Assembly (NCBI RefSeq): GCF_000419525.1
Contig: NZ_ATTE01000001.1
Span: 2,340,655 to 2,404,654, forward strand
DNA length: 64,000 nucleotides
Reading direction: 5' to 3'
Origin: Leucothrix mucor DSM 2157
GTDB lineage: Bacteria; Pseudomonadota; Gammaproteobacteria; Thiotrichales; Thiotrichaceae
The position numbers were made by a program, and so were the translations under genes. This document shows positions 25,639-34,079 of the stretch, in pieces; positions within the stretch are counted from its first letter, which is position 1; each line of letters starts with the position of its first letter. The notes below the pieces were generated by a model, which made no database searches, was not told where the DNA came from, and saw nothing but the letters and a program-made list of their open reading frames with translations.

Positions 25639-26589
25639 TTACTGGTACTTTTCACGGGTTAGCTGTCGGAACGCCGCCGGACTCATACCCACTTCTCGCT
25701 TAAAGAAGCGCCCGAAGTAGGATGCATCGTCGAAGTTTAAACGGTAGCCAATTTTAGCGACGGTAGCATTGCTATGAGCCAGTAAACGTTTAGCTTCAAG
25801 TGCCAGTTTTTGACGAATCAATTGGCCAGGCGTGAATCCTGTTACCGCTTTAACGGTGTCGGTGAGATGGCTGCTGCTGATACCTATCCTGTTGGCATAA
25901 TCCTGCACGGCTTGCTCTGTGAGAAAATGCTCAGCGACTAACTGCCGGAACTGGTGCACCAGTGAGGAGGTTTTGGCAGAGTATTCATCCGGGCAGTCAG
26001 CCAGATATAAGCGATTGAGTTTAGTCAGCAGGATATGCAAATAGGCCCGTAATACCGACAGACTGCGCGTAGCTTCGTTTTTAAATTCTTCCTCAATTCC
26101 CTCAAGCAAGCTGCTAATCATCGCCTGATTTTCAGGGCCAATCGCCAGTGAGGGCGCATGTCCCGCCTGCTGGAAAAAGGCTAAGTCTTGCGTTCTGATA
26201 ATACTTTGAGTAGGAAAGCCCAGAAACTCTTCAGGAAACAGCAGCGCATAGCCTTTCAAGGGCTTCTCAAGCTGCCAGAAGTGGACCTGATCTTTTGAGA
26301 GAAAATAGAAGACTGGTGGCTGAATAGGGTGAGGTTCAAAGTCGATGATATGTGTCCCCTCGCCACCGCAAATATACAGCACTTCATAGCAGTCATGGCG
26401 ATGCGGGTAATCCGCCTGAGCAGACGAATTCATTAAGTCAAATTGCGTAATTGCAAACGGGAACTGCGGATCGAGAGATAGAAGTGGCTCGCCCTGTTCA
26501 CATTGGACGTTATCCGCTGCTTCATTGTAGTAGTGGAAAGGAATGTCTGAGTTGTTCTTTTTATTAACCATGGATGAAGTCTGCGCCAT
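25639..26589 (-). CDS. AraC-family transcriptional regulator
   Basis: About 316 residues. The N-terminal cupin-like ligand domain contains YPHRHDCYEVLYICGGEGTHIIDFE (in parts), and the C-terminal double helix-turn-helix contains YANRIGISSSHLTDTVKAVTG and VAKIGYRLNFDDASYFGRFFKREVGMSPAAFR (in parts), the AraC signature. The start is uncertain: ATG at 26589 is chosen, a TTG at 26607 and an ATG at 26571 are alternatives, and none has a clear ribosome site. It follows the DUF3726 gene by about 30 bp on the same strand, so it may belong to that operon. Confidence 0.9.
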   Translation of the reverse strand: MAQTSSMVNKKNNSDIPFHYYNEAADNVQCEQGEPLLSLDPQFPFAITQFDLMNSSAQADYPHRHDCYEVLYICGGEGTHIIDFEPHPIQPPVFYFLSKDQVHFWQLEKPLKGYALLFPEEFLGFPTQSIIRTQDLAFFQQAGHAPSLAIGPENQAMISSLLEGIEEEFKNEATRSLSVLRAYLHILLTKLNRLYLADCPDEYSAKTSSLVHQFRQLVAEHFLTEQAVQDYANRIGISSSHLTDTVKAVTGFTPGQLIRQKLALEAKRLLAHSNATVAKIGYRLNFDDASYFGRFFKREVGMSPAAFRQLTREKYQ

Positions 26590-26619
26590 AGTCGAGGATG
26601 AACTCAAGAAATGCGTCCA

Positions 26620-27216
26620 TTAATCAGCGGGCCCAGCCCCTAGCCTCGACGCTTCAGTGGCGGGCACATAAGTATGATGCGCCAACTCCGCCAGCACTTG
26701 CCAATCGCTCTCATGAATAAACTGCCCCGTTCGCTTTGCCATTTGCCCTTGTCGAACTTGTTGCTTATTGCCTGACACTTCGCAGCACACATCGGTGGCA
26801 GCATCCGTACTCGGCTCAGATTGTTCCAATATACAAATACCTGTTGAATTACACACAATCCTCTCACCATCCCACGAGATCACCAAATTCAACGACCGTT
26901 CCCGCGCTAACATCGCCACATAAGGAAGCAATAACAGCGGGTAAGCCAGCTGCTTAAAATATACTGCTTGCGTCACGATCGCGTCACCATTATCACAAAT
27001 CGCCGCACCTGCAGCGATTGGGCACATCCCCTGAAAGTGTTCTGGCGCATTGGCGTATTGCGGTAAGTAAGCCGCTAGCAGCGCTGCACCGGGTAACTCA
27101 TGCTTTGCCAGCCAACGTGCAGCCTTACCAGCCTCCTCCGCATGGCCCCATTCAAAGCCTGCACCACGCGTGGCTTTTTTGCATTGCGCATCAATCTCAC
27201 TCAAGGAATAAATCAT
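26620..27216 (-). CDS. DUF3726 family protein
   Basis: About 198 residues from the ATG at 27216, which overlaps the upstream stop (ATGA). The N-terminal SLSEIDAQCKKATRGAGFEWGHAEEAGKAARWLAKHELPGAALLA (in parts) is what I recognise as DUF3726. A hydrophobic stretch AYPLLLLPYVAML is probably a buried helix. No function is known. The tight coupling to the 570-residue gene implies that the two products act together. Cysteines in NSTGICILEQ and DVCCEV are not arranged as a known metal site. Confidence 0.8.
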   Translation of the reverse strand: MIYSLSEIDAQCKKATRGAGFEWGHAEEAGKAARWLAKHELPGAALLAAYLPQYANAPEHFQGMCPIAAGAAICDNGDAIVTQAVYFKQLAYPLLLLPYVAMLARERSLNLVISWDGERIVCNSTGICILEQSEPSTDAATDVCCEVSGNKQQVRQGQMAKRTGQFIHESDWQVLAELAHHTYVPATEASRLGAGPAD

Positions 27217-28919
27217 GGTTTTGCAGCCTCTAACGGCGGATAGGCCCAACCTTCCGGTGACAGGGTGGTGATTTCATGAGGAAACGGCGCGCCTTGGAAC
27301 ATAGTAATTCTCTCCCAACGATCGGAGCGCGGATCAAAGTGCGTGGCACCAAAGAAGGATAGCTTCAGGCGCAGCATATTGATCGGCAGCATGTCGGCAT
27401 CAATCAGGTTGTCACGAATCTCCATATAAGGATATTTCTCTGCCATTTGCGCGCGACGAACCACATGGCGGAACTCTGGATGAACCAGTAAAAATGCCGC
27501 CAGTGATGAGCCGGAGAACTCAGCCAAGGCCTTATCCAGCTGAGAAACATGCCACGCCACACACAGCGGCTGCTCCAGCTCCATGCCGGGTTCGCTAAAG
27601 CGCTCACCTAAGCGTGGCTCCAGCTTTTCCTCAGACACATACCAGAAGCGATTGCGGCTGGTCACTGCTGAAAAATCAGTATCCAAAGCCCATTGGTAAT
27701 GCGTTTTTAGTAAGTCCCGCATCGCCTGAATGGATAGCCTAGTATCAATCATGGGCAGGGTTTCATCGGCATTCATGCAGTCGGTTAAGCCATCCACTAG
27801 TTCGGGATATGGTTCTAACATCAGCATGGCAACCTGCTCCTGTGTTTCTTCAGTGAGCTGCTCTTCGCACCATAAATAGAGCGTATTCCAAAGGTAAGGC
27901 TGCGTGGTGTCAACCGAATCTAAGTGCTCGCTAAAGCGCTTTAACTCTTGCTGCAAGGTTTGAATTTTTGGCTTCTGAATTGGGTGCTCAGACTCCCACT
28001 GCATGGCATTAATCTGCGCACGCGCCAGAAACTTCCTGAAGCACTCAAGCTTATCTTCGCTGACTGTGGCTTGTGAACGGACTCGCGCCAAGGCTTCCTC
28101 GCGCGCCATCATCCAGTTATTAAGCAATATCGGATGATTCACAATAAAGGGAGCCATGCCCAAGCCAGTGGAATTCCCCACGCCAATGCAGCGGCGCAAT
28201 ACAGGCTCCAGCGCAACGGCTTTATCGCCACCACGAACCTTGGCCATGTATTCCACCAAGTCCAGCGTAAATGCCCGAATTAGCCAAACTGATAACATCT
28301 CTGCCTGAAATGGGCCGGATAACTCCTCCCTATCCTGAATTTTATCCCGATCTGCCGCGCCAAATTTACCGGAGCCATACACCGCTGTGGTACGCATAAG
28401 ATAACCAATGCATTCCAGCTTTTCACGCGCCGGCTGCTCGCCTTTGGCCAGTGTATTAGCGACATAATCAAACAAGCGCATTGAACGATTGGCACGAGAG
28501 AGTGAGAGCTCCGAAGGCGTCACCCGCCCTGCTTCCTGCTTTGGCACATTGTTCGCGAGCCGCTTTAAGTCTGCTTCGGTGGGGATGCCATCGAACAGCG
28601 TAAAGGTTGCGTCCCATGCCTCAGCAATCACTCGGTCAGAGCGTAATTCATCGGGGAGTTCATGGGCGAAAGCCACTAAAGAATAGGTGCGCTCCGGGCC
28701 TTGGGCTTGGTACACCGCACGTCCAACGCCATGGTCATCAAACTCCCATAAGCTGCAGTCGAATTGCCAGTTTTCGCGCTTCATGCGGCGTAGTAAGGTG
28801 CGCATAAATGAGAGGCGGGATTGGTGTGCGCTGCCCATTCGGGAGAGGCGCATCACGGTTTCAGGTGAGCGGTGGTATTGGCTGGGTTGCCAAGCGGGAT
28901 GGGGGCTTCGGTTTTGCAT
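27213..28919 (-). CDS. Conserved 568-residue protein of unknown function
   Basis: I do not recognise this family. It is a long soluble protein with no signal peptide or membrane segments, rich in Trp, Arg and acidic residues. Segments that look conserved are WQFDCSLWEFDDHGVGRAVYQA, FAHELPDELRSDRVIAEAWDATF (in parts), AVYGSGKFGAADR, GVGNSTGLGMAPFIVNHP and LRLKLSFFGATHFDPRSDRWERI (in parts). The ATG at 28919 is preferred over a GTG two codons upstream. It is translationally coupled to the DUF3726 gene. The context (MBL-fold enzyme, AraC, dipeptidase and semialdehyde dehydrogenase nearby) hints at catabolism of a small nitrogenous or sulfur compound, which is inference only. Confidence 0.75.
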   Translation of the reverse strand: MQNRSPHPAWQPSQYHRSPETVMRLSRMGSAHQSRLSFMRTLLRRMKRENWQFDCSLWEFDDHGVGRAVYQAQGPERTYSLVAFAHELPDELRSDRVIAEAWDATFTLFDGIPTEADLKRLANNVPKQEAGRVTPSELSLSRANRSMRLFDYVANTLAKGEQPAREKLECIGYLMRTTAVYGSGKFGAADRDKIQDREELSGPFQAEMLSVWLIRAFTLDLVEYMAKVRGGDKAVALEPVLRRCIGVGNSTGLGMAPFIVNHPILLNNWMMAREEALARVRSQATVSEDKLECFRKFLARAQINAMQWESEHPIQKPKIQTLQQELKRFSEHLDSVDTTQPYLWNTLYLWCEEQLTEETQEQVAMLMLEPYPELVDGLTDCMNADETLPMIDTRLSIQAMRDLLKTHYQWALDTDFSAVTSRNRFWYVSEEKLEPRLGERFSEPGMELEQPLCVAWHVSQLDKALAEFSGSSLAAFLLVHPEFRHVVRRAQMAEKYPYMEIRDNLIDADMLPINMLRLKLSFFGATHFDPRSDRWERITMFQGAPFPHEITTLSPEGWAYPPLEAAKP

Positions 28920-28942
28920 GGACACCTACCAGTAGAGGGCGA

Positions 28943-29137
28943 CTACCCTTTGTATTTATCGTATAAAGATTCAACTGTGTAATTAAAAAGGTCTTTAATT
29001 TTATCCTTGAGTGCCAGCTCGGATTCCCAAGGGTAGTTGTCGATGAGCTCGCAAGCTTCGCGGTGTACTTTAAGCAATTTTTTGTAGTGCACTAACTCAG
29101 TGCCACCGCTGCGATGAGAGTAGCTTGCTTCAACCAT
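28943..29137 (-). CDS. Small hypothetical protein, 64 residues
   Basis: Begins MVEASYSHRSGGTELVHYKK and is highly charged, predicted helical (LKVHREACELIDNYPWESELALKDKIKDLF in parts). AGGAGCACGTGTA before the ATG offers a good ribosome site. It lies between the 570-residue gene and a toxin-antitoxin pair, all on the minus strand. No known family. Confidence 0.6.
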   Translation of the reverse strand: MVEASYSHRSGGTELVHYKKLLKVHREACELIDNYPWESELALKDKIKDLFNYTVESLYDKYKG

Positions 29138-29185
29138 TACACGTGCTCCTGTTCTTAGGCCGACGCATCAAAAACACTAATGCAT

Positions 29186-29425
29186 TTACTCTATACGGTC
29201 ATGAATCTCAGGCTCGGCATCTGGGACTTTTGCCATAGCAGCCAAAAATGCATTCTTATCACCTTTTTTTGCTCTTTTTTCCAAATACTCTTCAGTCATT
29301 AAAGCAGACATTTTTTCTGCTACTGCTGAAGCAACGAATTGATTGATTGAGATACCTTCTCTTTTGGCGAGAAGCTTAACTTCTTCATGTAATGATGTAG
29401 CTAGTCTTAAACTTAATGTGCTCAT
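29186..29425 (-). CDS. Ribbon-helix-helix antitoxin (HicB-type annotation)
   Basis: 79 residues. The N-terminal MSTLSLRLATSLHEEVKLLA with GISINQFVASAVAEKMSAL is a ribbon-helix-helix DNA-binding domain of the type often annotated as HicB-family antitoxin without the RNase-like part. The C-terminal tail is charged and would bind the toxin. Its ATG overlaps the PIN toxin stop (ATGA), with the toxin gene first. Confidence 0.85.
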   Translation of the reverse strand: MSTLSLRLATSLHEEVKLLAKREGISINQFVASAVAEKMSALMTEEYLEKRAKKGDKNAFLAAMAKVPDAEPEIHDRIE

Positions 29426-29850
29426 GACAGTAATCCTCTAATGGTCATAAATTCGTATGGAGTGACTAATTCAATTCCAAATTTTTCACAACCAACAAAA
29501 TCTTTCTTGTTAAAGGTAATGATGTATTCACTTTGTGACTTAACGGCAACTTCAAGCACCAAGTCATCCCCTGGATCTTTCAGTAACGGTCGCCATAGAT
29601 AATAGATTTTCTGTATGTTTGATTGACTCAAAAAATAACTCAAAATGTCATCAATCTCTTTCTCCGTAAGGCCGACAATCAAACCAGATCTTTTTGCTAC
29701 GGATTCATACTCAATGAAGAGAGGCACTGACACATTGGGTACAAACGAGCCTTCAACCAAAGACATCAATAATTTGTATGAAGCTCCTCTGTTAGACTTA
29801 AGCGCACCAACTAAAACATTAGTATCTATCGTTACATTAACTTTATTCAT
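29422..29850 (-). CDS. PIN-domain toxin (COG1569-like ribonuclease)
   Basis: 142 residues. PIN domain with acidic residues in the expected places: IDTNVLVGALKS near the N-terminus, EYESVAKR, and DPGDDLVLEVAVKSQSEYIITFNKKDF near the C-terminus. Such proteins cleave RNA and are held in check by the cognate antitoxin. The toxin precedes the ribbon-helix-helix gene and overlaps it by 4 bp, the reverse of the usual antitoxin-first order. Confidence 0.88.
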   Translation of the reverse strand: MNKVNVTIDTNVLVGALKSNRGASYKLLMSLVEGSFVPNVSVPLFIEYESVAKRSGLIVGLTEKEIDDILSYFLSQSNIQKIYYLWRPLLKDPGDDLVLEVAVKSQSEYIITFNKKDFVGCEKFGIELVTPYEFMTIRGLLS

Positions 29851-29909
29851 TTTGGTATTATATATAGTACCATTATTTATGCAAAGCCTAGCTATTACTT
29901 AGACTCACC

Positions 29910-30884
29910 TTACGGACCAAAATTCTCTTCAAAGAAGCGATGCCAGTTATTGCCCATCACCTTGTGCACATCCGTCTCACTAAATCCGACCTGCCGCAAT
30001 CCAGCCTCAATATTCGGGAAATCTGCATTGCCACCAAACCACTCCGGCATATCCGGAAATCCCGGCGCACTGGCTGAGCCTTCACCATAATCAATCTGCT
30101 TAGTCCAGCGCCCAACGCGCATCCATTCCACCACAGAATCCGGCTGATCCTGACAAAGATCCGATCCCAAACCAATATGATCCACGCCCATCAACTCCGC
30201 AGTACGCGCAATCATTTCGCAGAAACTCTGCAAGGTGCAGTCAGTGCTTCCCGCCAAATGATGCGGATACATAGAGAAGCCCAACATACCGCCAGACTCC
30301 GCCAATGCTCTCAACACATCATCAGATTTATTACGTAGTGCCGGATGCCAGTTATGTGGATTAGCATGCGTCACAACAATGGGCCGCTCACTAATTTCAG
30401 CAGCTTCCAGCGTGGAGCGTTCAGCCGAGTGGCTCATATCGACCACCAAGCCGACACGATTCATTTCTCGAATCACCTCACGACCCATGCGGGTAATGCC
30501 AGGGTCTTCAGCTTCATAACAACCGGTCGCGAGTAATGACTGATTGTTATACGTCAGCTGCATAAACCGTGCGCCAAGCGTATGCACGATTTCCACCAAA
30601 CCAATGTCATCTTCAATCGGTGATGGGTTTTGAAAACCGAAGAAAATAGCGGTGCGGTTAGTTTGTTTTGCCAGTGCCACATCGGCGGCCGTTTTGCCGT
30701 GAAGAATCAAATCATGATGCTTTTCAAACAACAGATTCCACGCTTCTATATTGGCTACGGTCTCACGAAAATTCTCATGATAAGCGATGGTGACATGAAC
30801 CGCGTCCATGCCTCCTGTGCGCATTTCACGAAAAATCTTCTCGCCCCAATTAGCATATTGCAGGCCGTCGATGCGAAAGTTCAT
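29910..30884 (-). CDS. Membrane dipeptidase (renal dipeptidase) family, PA5396-like
   Basis: 324 residues, amidohydrolase TIM barrel without signal peptide. Motifs include GLVVDMSHSAERSTLEAAE (metal-binding His), PIVVTHANPHNWHPALRNKSDD (in parts) and DHIGLGSDLCQD (catalytic Asp region). The ending VMGNNWHRFFEENFG is typical. It resembles the cytoplasmic dipeptidase-like protein encoded with dimethylglycine demethylase genes in Pseudomonas (from memory), so the substrate may not be a peptide. It starts 3 bp after the aldehyde dehydrogenase stop, and the two form an operon. Confidence 0.88.
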   Translation of the reverse strand: MNFRIDGLQYANWGEKIFREMRTGGMDAVHVTIAYHENFRETVANIEAWNLLFEKHHDLILHGKTAADVALAKQTNRTAIFFGFQNPSPIEDDIGLVEIVHTLGARFMQLTYNNQSLLATGCYEAEDPGITRMGREVIREMNRVGLVVDMSHSAERSTLEAAEISERPIVVTHANPHNWHPALRNKSDDVLRALAESGGMLGFSMYPHHLAGSTDCTLQSFCEMIARTAELMGVDHIGLGSDLCQDQPDSVVEWMRVGRWTKQIDYGEGSASAPGFPDMPEWFGGNADFPNIEAGLRQVGFSETDVHKVMGNNWHRFFEENFGP

Positions 30885-30887
30885 GGC

Positions 30888-32348
30888 TTACTCCGGATCG
30901 CCAGCGCTGATGTAGCTGGTTTTTACGGTGGTGTAGAATTCAGCCGCGTATTGACCTTGCTCACGAGGGCCGTAACTAGAGTCACCGCGACCACCGAATG
31001 GGACGTGATAGTCCGTGCCGGCTGTTGCCAGATTCACCATCACGCAACCGGTCTGCGCATTTCGACGGAAGTGAGTGGCACGTGCTAATGAGTTAGTGAT
31101 AATGCCGGACGTTAGACCAAAGTTAGTGTCATTTACCGTTGCCAACGCTTCATCATAAGAGTCCACTTTGATCACGCAGGTCATCGGTGCGAATAGCTCT
31201 TCACGATTAACGCGCATCTGGTTGTTAGTCCCGATAAAGACCGCAGGGTCCATGTAGTAACCTTCCGTTTCACGCTCTAAACGCTCACCACCACACATCC
31301 ATTCTGCGCCTTCGCTTTTCGCGAGCGCCACATTATCGAGGTTTTGCTGAAGTTGCTCAGCGCTGACGACAGGGCCGATTTGTGTGCCTTCTGTTAAGGC
31401 GTGACCGACGACCATTGACTTAGCACCGGCGACTAAACGCTCAACGAATTCATCATGAACCGCGCTGTGAACGACTAAGCGGGAAGAGGCGGTACACTTT
31501 TGACCAGAACCACCGAATGCGCCGCCTAATGCCGCTGCAACCGCAATGTCTAAATCGCCATCATCCATTACTGCGAGTGCGTTCTTAGAACCCATTTCCA
31601 TTTGCAGCTTGGTGAGGTTACCAATCGCAGAAACCGCAATGTGCTTACCCACTTCGACAGATCCGGTGAAGGTAATCGCATCAACCCGTGGGCTTTCAAC
31701 TAAACGCTGACCAATGTCACCTCCAGAACCCATCACCAGATTAAACAAACCTTTTGGCATGCCCTTTTCCACTTGGCGAGCGATGATTTCAGCAACCGCT
31801 ACCGCAGACGCTGGAACGATATTCGCAGGCTTCCAGATCACCGTATTACCGAAGGCTAGCGCGGGGGCAATTTTCCAAACCGCTGTCGCCGTTGGGAAAT
31901 TCCATGGAGAGATAATCGCCACCACACCGACTGGTTCACGGGCGACATGCACTTCAACACCGGCGCGAACAGAGTCTGCGGTGTCACCAATTTGGCGCAA
32001 TACTTCAGCCGCGTAATAAGTGAAGAACTGACCGGCACGGAATACTTCACCCTTACCTTCAGCGAGCGGCTTGCCTTCTTCACGCGCTAGCAATGTGCCT
32101 AGTTCAACGGCACGCGCCATTAACTCTTCACCAATCGCATTCAAAATGCTTTGACGTTGTTCCAGACCGACTTTTGCCCACTGTGTTTTAGCATCGTGAG
32201 CAGCATCTAGCGCTAGCTCTAACTGTGCGTGATCTGCTTGTGCGTACATGCCGATCAGGTCGCTGAGGTCAGAAGGGTTGTAGTTCTCGACTTCTGAAAC
32301 ACCGTTCATCCATTCGCCGGCGATGTAGTTTTGTGTGTTCTGGGTCAT
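30888..32348 (-). CDS. Aldehyde dehydrogenase, semialdehyde (KGSADH) type
   Basis: 486 residues. Asn150 in SPWNFP, Glu251 in LQMEMGSKNALAV and Cys285 in GGSGQKCTASSR form the ALDH active site. The EMGSKNALAVMDDGDLD wording resembles 2-oxoglutarate-semialdehyde dehydrogenases rather than betaine-aldehyde enzymes (EMGGK/ELGGK). It is first in the operon with the dipeptidase. An inverted repeat TTTCAA...TTGAAA (about 32436-32452) and a LysR-like stub lie upstream, suggesting the operon once had a divergent LysR regulator. Confidence 0.92.
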   Translation of the reverse strand: MTQNTQNYIAGEWMNGVSEVENYNPSDLSDLIGMYAQADHAQLELALDAAHDAKTQWAKVGLEQRQSILNAIGEELMARAVELGTLLAREEGKPLAEGKGEVFRAGQFFTYYAAEVLRQIGDTADSVRAGVEVHVAREPVGVVAIISPWNFPTATAVWKIAPALAFGNTVIWKPANIVPASAVAVAEIIARQVEKGMPKGLFNLVMGSGGDIGQRLVESPRVDAITFTGSVEVGKHIAVSAIGNLTKLQMEMGSKNALAVMDDGDLDIAVAAALGGAFGGSGQKCTASSRLVVHSAVHDEFVERLVAGAKSMVVGHALTEGTQIGPVVSAEQLQQNLDNVALAKSEGAEWMCGGERLERETEGYYMDPAVFIGTNNQMRVNREELFAPMTCVIKVDSYDEALATVNDTNFGLTSGIITNSLARATHFRRNAQTGCVMVNLATAGTDYHVPFGGRGDSSYGPREQGQYAAEFYTTVKTSYISAGDPE

Positions 32349-32470
32349 AAATCTTGTCCGCTAGTGTATTTAGTCTGAATAAAATCAGCATGGACGCTAG
32401 TCGGCTCTTGTGTCAATCTTAAACTATTGAAGATTATTTCAATTATTTTGAAATAACAGGCAATCAATTA

Positions 32471-32497
32471 ATGAACATTAAAACTGAAAGCCTGTGT
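32471..32497 (+). pseudogene. 5' stub of a LysR-type regulator gene
   Basis: ATG at 32471 followed by MNIKTESLC matches the start of the intact LysR gene at 33131 (MNIKPESLR); 22 of 27 bases agree. The frame then loses all LysR character and ends at 32581 inside the antisense of the next gene. Its place, divergent from the aldehyde dehydrogenase gene, is where LysR regulators normally sit. Confidence 0.5.
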
Positions 32498-32524
32498 GAG
32501 GACTTGGTAGCTCAGAAAGTAAAC

Positions 32525-33037
32525 TTAATCAGCGGGCGAGAAAGGCGTACCAGCCACGGATTTGATGTGCTTAAACGCTGACCCCGTGAATTCGTAGAAA
32601 TGAGCACCAAAAATATTGTTGGTTTCGTCTCCGCCCGTTAGCCCAACCATAATGAAGAGTCGGCTATTGGCGCGTGTATAGAGGTTTTGACCCGTGTAGG
32701 TACTTTTGCCAGTGCCGTCTGGATCAGCGTAAATGCCACCGGGAAACATGACCCACTTGCCTGTTTTTTTACTGACTACCGCACCAGTCTCACAGCTCGA
32801 CCCACAGCCCCATTTTGCAACGGCATACTCACCCGCAAAATTGACTGGTGAACCCAGTGCCTGAAGCAGTTCATATTCGAAACGAGGCTCTGAGTTTTGC
32901 AACAGGCGTACTGCCCTCTCCTGATAAATTTCGGAGACAGCATAGTCTTTAAATTTTGTTGTTGTGCCATCTACAGCCTGCGCTACGGGTAAGAAAAGTG
33001 TCATCGCCAGCAAACCGCTAACCAATAATTGCTTCAT
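32525..33037 (-). CDS. Secreted protein of unknown function, 170 residues
   Basis: Signal peptide about 1-21 (QLLVSGLLAMTLFLPVAQA). The mature part contains FAGEYAVAKWGCGSSCETGAVVSKKTGKWVMFPGG (in parts); the closely spaced Cys pair probably forms a disulfide. The pattern recurs in small exported proteobacterial proteins of unknown role. Its 3' end invades the former LysR stub locus, so the gene may have arrived during the rearrangement that removed the regulator. ATG preceded by AGGGAGATATGCG. Confidence 0.75.
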   Translation of the reverse strand: MKQLLVSGLLAMTLFLPVAQAVDGTTTKFKDYAVSEIYQERAVRLLQNSEPRFEYELLQALGSPVNFAGEYAVAKWGCGSSCETGAVVSKKTGKWVMFPGGIYADPDGTGKSTYTGQNLYTRANSRLFIMVGLTGGDETNNIFGAHFYEFTGSAFKHIKSVAGTPFSPAD

Positions 33038-33130
33038 CGCATATCTCCCTAAGTTGTAGACTAAGCATAGTCTGTACAGCGGAAATGACGGATTTATTTA
33101 CTTCAGCCCTCACAACACGATAACTAAATC

Positions 33131-34009
33131 ATGAATATCAAACCTGAAAGCCTGCGTACCTTTGTGACGGTAGCCGATTGCGGAAACTTGCATGAAGCCT
33201 CGGAAATACTGGGACGTACACCCTCCGCGATTTCCATGACTCTCAAGCAATTGAGCGAGCAGCTGAACACTGAATTATTTGAAACCGACCGCAAATCTAA
33301 CCTCACTCCAACCGGCCAGTTTGTACTGGAAGAAAGTCGCCGCGCATTAAACAGTTTTGATGAATCGGTGCGAACCATTGAGCGTTACACCAAAGGTGAA
33401 ATGGGCGTGGTGAGAGTGGCAACGGTGCCCTCGGTGGCCAGCCATTTATTGCCTGCGGTGGTATCGCGGTTTCAACAAAAATCGCCCAAAGTACGGCTGG
33501 AGTTACGGGATACAGACTCGGTCATGGTTGCCACTGCGGTGCGTAATGGGAGTGTGGATTGCGGCGTGGCGAGTTTGTCATTTGCCTCGCATGATTTGCA
33601 GCATGAGTTATTGCTGGAGGAACCGTTTGGCTTGGTGTGTCGGCCTGATCATTCCCTGGCAAATACCACGCAACCATTGAAATGGCAGGCGCTGGAGGGC
33701 GTGACATTTATTAGTAATGGCCTATGCGAACAGATCCGAAATGAGCGCTTTATGCGGATTAATAGTCGTACGGCAATTCAGGTACACAATATTGTGACGT
33801 TGCTGGGGCTTATTCAGCAAGGTATGGGGGTGACGCTACTGCCAAGGCTTGCAGTGCCGGATGGTGGGGAATTTTGCTTTTTGCCGTTGGCGGATAAGAC
33901 GGTGGTTAGGAAGTTGTACTTTTTGGAGAACCGGCATCATCGGATTAGTCCGGCTGGGCAGTTGTTTAAGGAGGAAGTGGTTGGGAGTTTTAAGGAGCAA
34001 AAAATATAG
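33131..34009 (+). CDS. LysR-family transcriptional regulator
   Basis: 292 residues. The N-terminal winged helix-turn-helix reads LRTFVTVADCGNLHEASEILGRTPSAISMTLKQLSEQL (in parts) and the C-terminal substrate-binding domain GVVRVATVPSVASHLLPAVVSRFQQKSPKVRLELRD (in parts). It is divergent from the small secreted-protein gene, with about 90 bp between, and is followed by the IS256-family element 70 bp downstream. Regulated genes are not evident: the aldehyde dehydrogenase/dipeptidase operon nearby is a candidate. Confidence 0.93.
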   Translation: MNIKPESLRTFVTVADCGNLHEASEILGRTPSAISMTLKQLSEQLNTELFETDRKSNLTPTGQFVLEESRRALNSFDESVRTIERYTKGEMGVVRVATVPSVASHLLPAVVSRFQQKSPKVRLELRDTDSVMVATAVRNGSVDCGVASLSFASHDLQHELLLEEPFGLVCRPDHSLANTTQPLKWQALEGVTFISNGLCEQIRNERFMRINSRTAIQVHNIVTLLGLIQQGMGVTLLPRLAVPDGGEFCFLPLADKTVVRKLYFLENRHHRISPAGQLFKEEVVGSFKEQKI

Positions 34010-34079
34010 GTTTATCCATCTCAACAAGGTTTGCGTTTCGATGACATTTGGCATACATTTGATTACATATGAAAACAAG

